Both the position numbers and the translations under genes were made by a program. The notes under the pieces are model-generated. The model saw only the letters and a list, made by a program, of their open reading frames with translations, did not search any database and was not told the DNA's origin. From JBBIPA01 sp963775935 (GTDB taxonomy: Bacteria > Chloroflexota > Dehalococcoidia > GIF9 > UBA5629), in contig CAVZKR010000002.1 of assembly GCA_963775935.1 (NCBI GenBank), positions 62,001 to 126,000 of the forward strand: a DNA stretch of 64,000 nt, given 5' to 3'. Below, in pieces: positions 48,036 to 56,775 of the stretch. Positions within the stretch are counted from its first letter, which is position 1, and each line of letters opens with the position of its first letter.

Positions 48036-48136
48036 AAAACCACAAAACTAGCATAATGATTGGCACAGAAAAGGGGGTAGGTCCAACTTGTAGCAACTCT
48101 AACTTAAAAGGTGGTACACTTATTGGGGGCAGGCCA

Positions 48137-48231
48137 AGCCTCCATCTGTTTACACAGAACTAACTTATATTATGGATTATAAGTTTAGACAGTTATAGAT
48201 TTAGATTTATTTGCAGATAACAATATACTAC
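48137..48231. other. Spacer between the IS block and the operon promoter
   Basis: No gene or IS110 remainder is found after the nested IS block. Confidence 0.4.
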
Positions 48232-48260
48232 TTGACAATATTTCACGATTAATATAAAAT
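48232..48260 (+). promoter_or_regulatory. Sigma-70-like promoter for the 48-61 kb operon
   Basis: TTGACA (48232-48237), 17 bases, then TAAAAT (48255-48260). The leader to the first ATG is about 205 bases and AT-rich. No operator or riboswitch fold was recognised. Confidence 0.6.
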
Positions 48261-48471
48261 ACTCACGAATTAATTAAAGAGTAAACTGATCTACTATACA
48301 ATAGCCTAAGTAATTATTATCTTTTTAATTAATTGTATAAAGTCACAATCATATTTGATACCAGGCTAATAAATTCCAGAGCTAGTCTTTATCTTTAGGC
48401 TATATATAATATAAGTATATCAATCAAGCATTTAGATATTAAAATTAATTAATAGCAGAAGGAGTAGTTGC

Positions 48472-48906
48472 ATGTCTGATAAAAAACAGATTCCATGCTT
48501 AGAGGGATGGATTACTATGCCACCTGAGAGCCCTCGAATTATTGGTAGCCGATGTAAGTCTTGCGGGCATTACTTCTTCCCGAAAGGAAAATTTTGCCGG
48601 AATCCCTATTGCGAGAATACTGAATCCACAGAAGATGTAAAGCTTAGCAATAAGGGCACATTGTTTAGCTATACTATTAATTATTACCGACCTCCTCAGC
48701 CATACCATTCACCTGATCCGTTTATACCTTTCGGCCTCGCTGTTGTTGAGTTACCAGAGGGCATAAGAATTCAAGGCCAGATACCTAAAGGTATCGACTT
48801 CTCGAAGCTAAAGATCGGAATCGAAATGGAGGTGGTAAGAGACACACTTTATGTGGACAAGGATGGAACTGAGGTATTAACCTGGATGTTCAAGCCCATC
48901 GTCTGA
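48472..48906 (+). CDS. DUF35/OB-fold zinc-ribbon acyl-CoA-associated protein
   Basis: A 144-aa protein with a rubredoxin-like zinc ribbon (RCKSCGHYFFPKGKFCRNPYC) followed by an OB fold (GTLFSYTINYYRPP ... PFGLAVVELPEGIRIQGQI). DUF35 proteins pair with thiolase-fold enzymes and help bind the acyl-CoA. The gene directly precedes a thiolase-like gene by 69 bases. GAAGGAG supports the start. It probably forms a complex with that thiolase. Confidence 0.85.
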   Translation: MSDKKQIPCLEGWITMPPESPRIIGSRCKSCGHYFFPKGKFCRNPYCENTESTEDVKLSNKGTLFSYTINYYRPPQPYHSPDPFIPFGLAVVELPEGIRIQGQIPKGIDFSKLKIGIEMEVVRDTLYVDKDGTEVLTWMFKPIV

Positions 48907-48975
48907 AGTATGGAGCCACTAAATAAACGTAAATAGAATCAGTTTATTCTAGAAAAACAAAAATGGAGAAATAAG

Positions 48976-50166
48976 ATGAGTGAAGTAGCCATTATAGGTA
49001 AAGCAATACATCCTTGGGGAAAATTCCCAGAAAAAAGTGTCCACGAGATGAACCTAGAGGTGGCCCGAATGGCACTTAAAGACGCAGGTATAAAGTGGAA
49101 GGATGTGCAGGCATTATTTTGCGGGCAAGACCCTTGGGGTGGTATCCAGGGGATGCTAGCAGGTTGTGCGTTAGCAAGCAATCTGGGCCTAACGGGAATA
49201 CCTGTTCACAATAATTATAACGCTTGTGCTACTGGGGGCTATGCCCTAAAGATGGCTCATAAATATATAACTTCCGGAGATATCGATATGGCCATTGTAG
49301 TCGGGGGTAGCATTTCACCAAAAGGGGCTTTTGGTACCACGCAATATAATGAATTCGATGAAGCGGACCTAACTACCCAGTTTTACAGAATCCTTGGCGG
49401 CACTACCTATACTCAGTTTGCTCTTGAAGCCACAAGACGAATGCATTATTACGGTTTAACAGAAGAGGATCTCGCTTTGCAAAAAGTCAAAGCCAGTAAA
49501 TTCGGATCGCTCAATCCAAATGCGCGCTATCAGAAGGTATTTACTGCGCAAGAGGTTTTAGCTTCTCCGATGGTGGCTTGTCCGATACACCTTCTGCAGA
49601 TATGTGCTACTAGTGACGGTGCTGCGGCCCTAGTGGTATGCAGCAAGAAAAAAGCCAAACAATATACTACGAAGCCAGTTATGTTATCGGGTATCGGGGT
49701 AGCTAATCCCGTTTATCCATCACCTGGCTTAGGTTATTTCAGTATAGATTTTACTAATGATGTGGCACCTCCTCGGGAGAACGACGCCGGTAAAATAGTA
49801 ACCAAAGAGGCTTATGAAGAAGCCGGAGTAAGCCCGAAAGATTTAGATCTTGCCAGTGTATACGATCTTACCGGTGCATTAGAAATACAATGGTATGAAG
49901 ATATTGGAATTTGCAAAGAAGGTGAAGGTGAGGAGTTACTAAGGTCAGGAGCCACTTCTTTGGGTGGGCGTATTCCAGTTTGCACTGATGGCGGCTGTAC
50001 CTCTTCAGGAGAGTGTATACCGGCTCAAGCTCTATCACAGGTATATGAAATAGTAACACAATTGAGAGGTGAATCTGGAGCGCGGCAAGTAGAAGATGCC
50101 AAGGTTGGTTTCGCAGTGAACTCTGGGAAGCTAGGAAATGCCTCAGCTATGGTTTTCAAGAGATAG
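48976..50166 (+). CDS. Thiolase-fold protein (SCP2/lipid-transfer thiolase type)
   Basis: A 396-aa cytoplasmic thiolase-fold enzyme. The nucleophile Cys lies in HNNYNACATGGYALKMA. Downstream features are ICATSDGAAALVVCSKKKA and VYDLTGALEIQWYEDIG. The usual C-terminal Gly-His-Pro motif is replaced by SSGECIPAQALSQVYE, as in some non-decarboxylating, DUF35-associated thiolases. Its likely role is thiolytic or retro-aldol cleavage of a bulky acyl-CoA together with DUF35. With two acyl-CoA dehydrogenases downstream it suggests beta-oxidation of a ring-derived or branched acid. Confidence 0.82.
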   Translation: MSEVAIIGKAIHPWGKFPEKSVHEMNLEVARMALKDAGIKWKDVQALFCGQDPWGGIQGMLAGCALASNLGLTGIPVHNNYNACATGGYALKMAHKYITSGDIDMAIVVGGSISPKGAFGTTQYNEFDEADLTTQFYRILGGTTYTQFALEATRRMHYYGLTEEDLALQKVKASKFGSLNPNARYQKVFTAQEVLASPMVACPIHLLQICATSDGAAALVVCSKKKAKQYTTKPVMLSGIGVANPVYPSPGLGYFSIDFTNDVAPPRENDAGKIVTKEAYEEAGVSPKDLDLASVYDLTGALEIQWYEDIGICKEGEGEELLRSGATSLGGRIPVCTDGGCTSSGECIPAQALSQVYEIVTQLRGESGARQVEDAKVGFAVNSGKLGNASAMVFKR

Positions 50167-50237
50167 AGGGGATTTCGATAATAACTTAAAATGCTATTTT
50201 GATTGCTATCCGAATTATTATATAGAGGAGATAATAA

Positions 50238-51389
50238 ATGGATTTTCAGCTTAAGCCAGAGGAAAAGGCATATCAGCAAGAATTGCGTGACTTCCTTGAT
50301 AATGAAGTAAATGAAAATGTTATTAACGAAACGGAATCCATGCTTGGTCCAGGGCCTTACTCAAAAGAGTTGATTAGAAAATTGGGAGAAAGGAAGCTAC
50401 TTACTCCCTCATGGCCAGCAGAATACGGAGGACGTGATTTGAATTTCGTCTGTGATACCATTTTTCTAGACGAGATAATTTATCATCGTGGCCCTTTCCC
50501 TATAGATGGTATTGAGTTAGGCAGGGTTCTAATTAGTGTTGGTAGCAGTTACTTAAAAAAGAAATTCCTGCCAGGGATAGCCAGTGGCGAAATTGATATT
50601 GCTCTTGGTTACACTGAGCCTGATTCTGGATCTGACTTGGCATCATTAAAATTTAGTGCTGTGGAAAATGGAGATGAGTTTATCCTAAATGGTCAAAAGA
50701 TATACAACACCGAAGTTCACACTTGTGACTACCATTGGGTATTGGTAAGGACTGACCCTAACGCCAAACCTAAACAAAATGGTCTATCAATATTCATCGT
50801 AGACCTGAAAAGCCCAGGGATTACCATAAGACCTTTATTTACTACAGCTGGGCTTAGAACGAATGAGGTTTTTTATGACAATGTACGAGTCGATAAGAAG
50901 AATCTAGTTGGAGAGAAGAACCAGGGATGGAAAGCATCTCAGGGTGCTCTTCGTGGGGGTGGGCCAGGGCATCCGGCAGGATTCAGACATCGTTTTGAAC
51001 ATTTGATGAATTACCTCCTCCATGAAAGAAGCGATATCCTAGCAGAAAACCCCTGGATTCTTGATGAAATGGCAAAATATTATATCTCAATTCATATAGG
51101 CGATTTACTTGGTTATCGACTAGCAGTTAGGAGCGATGAAGGTGTTGTCTCGCCTCATGAATTAACTATAGGATCTCTATGGTCTAATTCAGCGCGAAAA
51201 GCTTTTTTCCAAACAGCCATGCAGATTTTAGGACAGTATGGTCAAATTATGTGTGGATCAAAGTGGGCACAAATCGATGGTACAATGCTACGAGAGTATT
51301 TGGATGGCCCCCGCTGGACGATTATACACGGGACACAAGAGATCCAGAGGCTTCTTGTTGCCAGAGGTTTGGGGTTGCCAAAGCAATAA
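50238..51389 (+). CDS. Acyl-CoA dehydrogenase 1
   Basis: A 383-aa flavoenzyme: N-terminal helical domain, middle beta domain with GYTEPDSGSDLASLKFSA and TNEVFYDNVRVDKKNLVGEKNQGW, and a C-terminal helical domain. At the MCAD catalytic-Glu site (YEGTxQIQR) the sequence is IIHGTQEIQR, so the base must be elsewhere (as in isovaleryl-type enzymes) or in the partner subunit. GAGGAGATAATAA precedes the ATG. It is followed after 21 bases by a second, divergent member, like heteromeric pairs that act on steroid or cyclic acyl-CoAs. Confidence 0.87.
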   Translation: MDFQLKPEEKAYQQELRDFLDNEVNENVINETESMLGPGPYSKELIRKLGERKLLTPSWPAEYGGRDLNFVCDTIFLDEIIYHRGPFPIDGIELGRVLISVGSSYLKKKFLPGIASGEIDIALGYTEPDSGSDLASLKFSAVENGDEFILNGQKIYNTEVHTCDYHWVLVRTDPNAKPKQNGLSIFIVDLKSPGITIRPLFTTAGLRTNEVFYDNVRVDKKNLVGEKNQGWKASQGALRGGGPGHPAGFRHRFEHLMNYLLHERSDILAENPWILDEMAKYYISIHIGDLLGYRLAVRSDEGVVSPHELTIGSLWSNSARKAFFQTAMQILGQYGQIMCGSKWAQIDGTMLREYLDGPRWTIIHGTQEIQRLLVARGLGLPKQ

Positions 51390-51410
51390 AGCGAGGAAAG
51401 GATTTCGATA

Positions 51411-52556
51411 ATGGACACAAGACTCTCTGAAGAACAGAAAATACTTAAAACTATGGCCAGGGATTTTTTGAAAGAGAAATGCTCTAAAAAATTAGTTAAG
51501 GAAATGGAACTTGATGAGAGAGGTTACTCGCCGGAGCTGTGGCAGGAAACAGCTAAATTGGGCTGGTTGGGATTGATATACCCAGAGAAATATGGTGGTA
51601 GCAATATGAGCTTTCTTGACTTATCTTTAATAATGGAAGAAATGGGGCGAGTCTGTTTTCCCGGGCCTTTTATCCCTACTGTAGTTCTTGCTGGCTTGCC
51701 CATACTTAAAATTGGTAATGAGAAGCAAAAGCAAAAATATCTACCTGAAATAACCAGTGGTAAAGCCATCTTTACTATGGCCTTTCTCGACCCTGAAGGT
51801 GACAAATATGTTGCTAAATCAATAAAAACCAGAGCCACAAAAGATGATAATAGCTATGTTATTAATGGCACCAAGATGTTTGTTCCTTATGCTCATATTG
51901 CCGATTATATTTTATGTCTTACGAGGACAAAGGATTCACCAGAGAATGAGGAAGGAATTACCATTTTTATTGTTGATGCTAGAAACTCTGGCTTAACCAC
52001 CGAAGTATTACAGACCGTTGCAGGAGACAAACAGTGTAAAGTAATGTTCAAAGATGTAAAAGTACCCAAAGAAAACATCCTCGGTGAGTTACACAAAGGG
52101 TGGTTTGAAATACAAAATACTATTGAACGGGCATCAATATTCAAATGTTGTGAGATGTTAGGCTATATGAAGGCAGTCTTTGAAATGACATTGGAATATG
52201 TAAAAACAAGAGTTCAATTTGGTGTGCATATTGGCAGTTTTCAGGCAGTACAATGGCATTGTGTTGACATGGCAATCGATTTGGAAAGCTCCCAGGTAAT
52301 CACTGATGAAGCAATCTGGAGAATGAGTAAGGGACTTAGCTGCAGCAAAGAAATTGCTATGGCTAAAGCCTTCGTAAGCGATGCCTGTCAACGAATCGTT
52401 CACTTGGGCACACAAGCACATGGTGGTGTAGCTCTTATTAGCGATCATGACTTGCCTCTATACTTTAGGCGAGCGAAATCAGCAGAACTCTTTTTTGGAG
52501 ATAGCAGGTTCCATAGAAAAACTGTATCCCGAAGTATAGGATTCGAAGTATCATAA
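51411..52556 (+). CDS. Acyl-CoA dehydrogenase 2
   Basis: A 381-aa paralogue: EELWQETAKLGWLGLIYPEKYGG-like N-domain (here PELWQETAKLGW), RVQFGVHIGSFQAVQWHCVDMAID, and GTQAHGGVALISDHDLPLYFRRAKSAELFFGD. At the usual Glu site it has FFGDSRFHR, typical of the second subunit of heteromeric acyl-CoA dehydrogenases. It probably forms an alpha2beta2 enzyme with the preceding protein. The substrate is unknown; a cyclic or branched acyl-CoA is plausible. Confidence 0.87.
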   Translation: MDTRLSEEQKILKTMARDFLKEKCSKKLVKEMELDERGYSPELWQETAKLGWLGLIYPEKYGGSNMSFLDLSLIMEEMGRVCFPGPFIPTVVLAGLPILKIGNEKQKQKYLPEITSGKAIFTMAFLDPEGDKYVAKSIKTRATKDDNSYVINGTKMFVPYAHIADYILCLTRTKDSPENEEGITIFIVDARNSGLTTEVLQTVAGDKQCKVMFKDVKVPKENILGELHKGWFEIQNTIERASIFKCCEMLGYMKAVFEMTLEYVKTRVQFGVHIGSFQAVQWHCVDMAIDLESSQVITDEAIWRMSKGLSCSKEIAMAKAFVSDACQRIVHLGTQAHGGVALISDHDLPLYFRRAKSAELFFGDSRFHRKTVSRSIGFEVS

Positions 52557-52627
52557 ACACTGGAATATTTTCGTATTAAATTTGTTCGGTTATCAAACAA
52601 TACTGTAAGGAAAGGTAGAGGATAATA

Positions 52628-54016
52628 ATGAAAGATCTAAAATGGGAAAGGGAAGCCGACGTTATCGTAATAGGAGCAGGTACAGCCGGTTTGCCGGCGG
52701 CTATCGCAGCACACGACAAAGGAAATGCTGTACTAATATTGGAGGTCTGGGAGAGCGGATCTGCCAGCAGTTTGCCCTTTATTGCAGGTGGTACACCTTT
52801 TACTTGTACTGACTTGCAGAAACAAGCAGGTGTAGAAGACTCACCTGAAATCCTGACTGATGAAGCTGTTCGGATCAGTGGCGGTAGGCGTGAACTGTGG
52901 AAAACTATAGCTGATCATAACCTAGAAACCTATGAATGGCTTAAATCGATTGGCGCCAAACCAGATCAATTGTTTCTTGGTCCTGGACACAAAATAGCTC
53001 GAGTTATCAAGTTCAAAGGAGGGGGCCCTGGCCTTCTTAAACTCCTCAAGGGTGTTGTTGAAAAAAAAGGAATTATAACTCTTAATTCCTATCGTGCCGA
53101 AAAACTGATACGTAATGATGATGGCAGAGTAATAGGCGTTACTGCTGTTAATGCAGGTAAGAAATTTAACTTTAAAGCCATGAAAGCTGTCATAATTACT
53201 ACTGGTGGCTTTGTACAGAACCCAGAGCTTATTAAAGAATATGGGCCAGAATGGACGGAATTAGTGCCAATAGCTCCTCCATCTCACAGGGGAGATGGTT
53301 TAAAAATGGCGATGGCTATTGGTGCAGCTACAGAAGGTATCGGCCTTGCAGTATGTCCTTCCATGTCAATGTGTATCGAAACCAAGCATGGAGTGACTAT
53401 GAACGGTTGGGGTGCAATTCTAATAGATAAGAACGGTAATAGGTGGTGTGATGAAATGGCGGATAAAGAGGGGTGTTATACCGCTTTTTACAAGAAACTT
53501 TTACTGATGGATAAAAGTGGTGAACATTTTTTTATATATGATGATAAGGCTCGACAGCAAACACCGCCTGAAGTCTACAATAAGTATAAGGAGCATTCGG
53601 CAAATACAATTGAGGATCTAGCAAAACTATTGGGTATTGATCCTATAGCCTTGAACCAAACTATAGACGATTACAACTCCGATATAAAAACTTGTGGCTA
53701 TGATAAGAAATTTGGCAGAACGAAATGGGGACTTGTTGATCTAAAAAAACCGTTAGAAACGATAAACACGCCACCATTTTATGCTATTAAATGTAAAATG
53801 AGTCTTACGTCTATGAAAGGTGGCTTAAAAATCAATACAAAGGCCCAGGTAATCGATGTGTTCGGGAATGTTATACCGGGGCTTTATGCGGCCGGTGAAG
53901 TAATTGGTGGTCTACAGCTGATACCATCTCATTACTATACCGGACATATGACCATGAATGCCTTTGTTTTCGGCAGATTAACCGGGATCTATGCTGCTGA
54001 GGAAAGGGAACATTAG
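52628..54016 (+). CDS. FAD-dependent fumarate reductase/urocanate reductase-like flavoprotein
   Basis: A 462-aa protein with the FAD-binding start ADVIVIGAGTAGLPAAIAAHDKG, the FAD_binding_2 middle and the C-terminal motif GLYAAGEVIGGLQ. There is no signal peptide and no heme or FMN domain, so it is a soluble, single-domain flavin reductase or dehydrogenase. Relatives reduce C=C bonds next to carbonyls (fumarate, urocanate, 3-ketosteroids). Ring or enoyl reduction in this operon is a fair inference. AGGTAGAGGATAATA precedes the ATG. Confidence 0.82.
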   Translation: MKDLKWEREADVIVIGAGTAGLPAAIAAHDKGNAVLILEVWESGSASSLPFIAGGTPFTCTDLQKQAGVEDSPEILTDEAVRISGGRRELWKTIADHNLETYEWLKSIGAKPDQLFLGPGHKIARVIKFKGGGPGLLKLLKGVVEKKGIITLNSYRAEKLIRNDDGRVIGVTAVNAGKKFNFKAMKAVIITTGGFVQNPELIKEYGPEWTELVPIAPPSHRGDGLKMAMAIGAATEGIGLAVCPSMSMCIETKHGVTMNGWGAILIDKNGNRWCDEMADKEGCYTAFYKKLLLMDKSGEHFFIYDDKARQQTPPEVYNKYKEHSANTIEDLAKLLGIDPIALNQTIDDYNSDIKTCGYDKKFGRTKWGLVDLKKPLETINTPPFYAIKCKMSLTSMKGGLKINTKAQVIDVFGNVIPGLYAAGEVIGGLQLIPSHYYTGHMTMNAFVFGRLTGIYAAEEREH

Positions 54017-54068
54017 AATTTTGTATAAAGCTTATGAGATTAAATAGTTTTTAGGTAGGAGGAATAAA

Positions 54069-55304
54069 ATGGTAGAGTTTGCACCTAAAATGCCTGGTGG
54101 GCAGGCATCGGCTGATTGGAACGAAGGTATAAACTTAGTTCGTATGAGGGAGGAAAGACTAGCTAAAGCCAAAGTCTCCCTTAAGAAGAATGACATAGCG
54201 GCATGTTTGTTGATGCGACCCGAGAATATACGTTATGTCACTAGCACCAAGCCTTTAGATTACATAGACCAGCTACGATATTCATTAGCTTTTGCTGAAT
54301 ATGATCCCATACTCTATGAGATGCCACCGGGTATTATTTTTGGAAAATGCCCTTGGATTAAGTCGGAGAACCTCAAGATGGCCACTCAATGGGCTAACGG
54401 TGCTGGTGGTCGAGAATTAACTTGGGAAATGGCGAAAAAATTTGCTCAGGGTATCAGACAAGGTTTAGAAGAAAAGGGATTGGAAAAAGAAAAACTAGGT
54501 GTTGATAAGCTGGATTTACCAGCTTACCAGGCGCTACAGGAGATTGGTATGGAAATGGTGGATGTTATGCCAGCAATGCTGGAAGCACGAGCCATTAAGA
54601 CAGAAGATGAGATTAATTGTCTAAAGATGGCTGCAGCTATAGCTGAGGCAGGCTGGTATGCAATATACGAAGCCCTTAAACCAGGGGTTCGCGATTGCGA
54701 TATGGTTGCTGTTGCGAATGATGCGCTTTTTAGAAAAGGTGCTGAAAGTATCTGGTCTGTCGCAGTGAACTCGGGCCCTCCCGGACCGAATACAGATAAG
54801 ATAGTACAGGTCGGCGATATATTCGTCGGTGATTTTATACGTGTTACGTACATGGGATACAACACATGTTATTATCGTAATATTATCGTTGGAAGACAAC
54901 CAACAGATAAAGAGAAGGATCAGCACAAGAGAAGCTATGAACGAATATATAAAGTCTTAGATGCTATTAAACCTGGAGTTTCTACAGCAGAGGTTGCTAA
55001 ATGTTGGAAAACTGCTAGTGATTACGGCTTCCCTTCCGAGGAACATGCATGGTGCGAAGACTTAGCTCATGGTATCGGTTTGTGGCTTTATGAATATCCC
55101 ACAATAAATCGAGCTTGGTCACTTAACCACCCGATGATTCTCCAAAAAGGTATGACTATGGCTGTAGAAGCCATGGAGTTTGATCCAGAGATTGGAAGGA
55201 CTAAATTAGAAGAGATGATTGTTGTTACTGATAAAGGTGTTGAGCTGATGACCAAGATGCCTGTAAAAGATATTATGGTGGCTAAGCCCATAGTTACTGC
55301 ATAG
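54069..55304 (+). CDS. M24 (creatinase/aminopeptidase P-like) protein
   Basis: A 411-aa pita-bread-fold protein with a creatinase-type N-terminal domain (MREERLAKAKVSLKKNDIAACLLMRPENIRYVTS). In the metal site, one Asp is kept (GDIFVGDFIRV), but the second ligand motif, usually SDxTRT, is NTCYYRN. The His in HGIGLWLYEYP and both Glu (AVEAMEFDP, KLEEMIVV) are present. The altered ligand suggests a one-metal or metal-free enzyme, as with creatinase or DMSP lyase DddP, rather than a peptidase. TAGGAGGAATAAA supports the start. Within a CoA/flavin operon it may be a lyase or C-N hydrolase. Confidence 0.78.
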   Translation: MVEFAPKMPGGQASADWNEGINLVRMREERLAKAKVSLKKNDIAACLLMRPENIRYVTSTKPLDYIDQLRYSLAFAEYDPILYEMPPGIIFGKCPWIKSENLKMATQWANGAGGRELTWEMAKKFAQGIRQGLEEKGLEKEKLGVDKLDLPAYQALQEIGMEMVDVMPAMLEARAIKTEDEINCLKMAAAIAEAGWYAIYEALKPGVRDCDMVAVANDALFRKGAESIWSVAVNSGPPGPNTDKIVQVGDIFVGDFIRVTYMGYNTCYYRNIIVGRQPTDKEKDQHKRSYERIYKVLDAIKPGVSTAEVAKCWKTASDYGFPSEEHAWCEDLAHGIGLWLYEYPTINRAWSLNHPMILQKGMTMAVEAMEFDPEIGRTKLEEMIVVTDKGVELMTKMPVKDIMVAKPIVTA

Positions 55305-55398
55305 CAGCTTATATATTCACCAGCCGGTAATTATAAAAGTTCATATAATGCAAAGTAATCCTAATGCATCCAGAAAATTCATCAGGGACGATATGTAA

Positions 55399-56757
55399 AT
55401 GAAATGGCAAGATAAATACAAGGATAAAATAATAACAGCTAAGAAGGCTGCAGAACTTGTTACCTCATCTTCTCAAGTTTTGTTTTCTATGATGGACCAA
55501 CCAGCGGATATCATCGAGGAAATAGCTAAGAGATATGGTGAACTGGAAAGTGTAACTCTGACTTCTCACTGGGTTGAAGACTACCCTTTTCTCCACCCCA
55601 AACAGTATCCTGAAATGGCAAAAGCCTTTTTTATTAAAGATCCTATGACATTAAAATTTACTCGTGAAGGTGTTAGGGAGAAGACAATAGATTGGCAGCC
55701 AACTGTATTCGGACTCAGTAACGGGGAGAGGCAGAGAAACCCAGAAAGGGGACGACTATATCACTATAAGGATTTCTTTTTTTTCAAAGTTGCCGCACCA
55801 GATGAAAACGATCAATGCAGCTTTGGGCCGCATCCGTGGTATACGCCAAGTGCATGTCGTACTGCCAAAGTCAAGGTAGCCGAAGTTGACCCAAGAATTC
55901 CCCGCGTATATGGTGAATTTATCAATCTTAATGACATCGATTTTATTGTAGAGATGCCCGAACAGAACAAGACTAGAAAAATAGAAAAGTTTGGCAAAAC
56001 TCCGTCTCACGAGGAATATGAGCTATCTCAAGTTATTGGAGCAAACGCTATGTCTTTGGTTAAAGATGGTGATACTCTGCAAATCGGCGTAGGCACTGCC
56101 GCAGAAGCTATAACGAATTTCCTAGAGTATAGAAATGACATTGGCATTGATACTGAAGTAATCTATGCCCAGATTGTAAACTTGGTTAAGAAAGGCATAA
56201 TCACAGGCAACAAGAAAAACATTGATAAAGGAAAGGTAACCTGCGCCAACTTACAGCTTTATGGTACTGATACAGCCAGTCTAGAAGCACTGGAATATGT
56301 CAGAGAAAACCCGGTATTCCAATTTCGGGATATCTCCACTCAATGCCACATACCTCGTATAGCTACACAGGATAATATGGTAGCAATTAATAACATCTTG
56401 GGCATAGATCTTCTGGGGCAAGCTATTATTACCCATCTTGGCCCAGTGCCAATAAGTGGCCCTGGAGGGCAACTTGACTTCTGCATTGGTGCTCATTACT
56501 CCAAGGGAGGACGCTCTATATCGATGCTCCAGTCTACAGCTCTGGATGGGAAAGTATCACGCATTGTGCCCTTATTTGATGCTGGGACAGTAATTACAAT
56601 TCCCATGTTTTATCTGGATTACTTAGTAACCGAGTACGGTATTGTCAATCTGGACTGCAAGAGCCGCCGAGAACGTGCTGAGGCAATAATATCAGTGGCT
56701 CACCCTGATTTCAGGGACGAATTAAGGCGGGCGTCAAAAGAGATGTTTTATCCCTAA
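55399..56757 (+). CDS. Acetyl-CoA hydrolase/CoA-transferase (Cat1/4-hydroxybutyrate CoA-transferase family)
   Basis: A 452-aa family-1 CoA-transferase of the AcH type with GDTLQIGVGTAAEAITNFL, ISGPGGQLDFCIGAHYSKGG and the C-terminal VTEYGIVNLDCKSRRERAEAIISVAHPDFR. The family moves CoA between acetyl-CoA and a free acid through a glutamyl thioester. It would activate the pathway acid before the acyl-CoA dehydrogenases. It lies 94 bases after the M24 gene and 18 before the FAD oxidase gene. Confidence 0.87.
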   Translation: MKWQDKYKDKIITAKKAAELVTSSSQVLFSMMDQPADIIEEIAKRYGELESVTLTSHWVEDYPFLHPKQYPEMAKAFFIKDPMTLKFTREGVREKTIDWQPTVFGLSNGERQRNPERGRLYHYKDFFFFKVAAPDENDQCSFGPHPWYTPSACRTAKVKVAEVDPRIPRVYGEFINLNDIDFIVEMPEQNKTRKIEKFGKTPSHEEYELSQVIGANAMSLVKDGDTLQIGVGTAAEAITNFLEYRNDIGIDTEVIYAQIVNLVKKGIITGNKKNIDKGKVTCANLQLYGTDTASLEALEYVRENPVFQFRDISTQCHIPRIATQDNMVAINNILGIDLLGQAIITHLGPVPISGPGGQLDFCIGAHYSKGGRSISMLQSTALDGKVSRIVPLFDAGTVITIPMFYLDYLVTEYGIVNLDCKSRRERAEAIISVAHPDFRDELRRASKEMFYP

Positions 56758-56775
56758 ACTATAAAGGAGAAACAA

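Larger units (their letters stand above)
46900..48054 (+). mobile_element. Second IS3-family element, with perfect 15-bp inverted repeats
   Basis: ATGCTAGTTTTGTGG at 46900-46914 is repeated in exact inverse at 48040-48054. It encloses orfA and orfB of another IS3 subgroup. It is inserted near the 3' end of the outer IS3 element. Confidence 0.8.
44584..48136 (+). mobile_element. IS3-family element carrying two nested insertions
   Basis: The left end (TGACCTGACCACCAAAAACT, 44584 on) and the right end (TGGTACACTTATTGGGGGCAGGCC, up to about 48136) are imperfect inverted repeats. The trinucleotide AAG abuts both ends and may be the target duplication. Its orfB is split by an IS630 element (45084-46173), and its tail is separated from its right end by another IS3 element (46900-48054). 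Without the two inserts it would be about 1.3 kb, normal for IS3. Confidence 0.65.
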
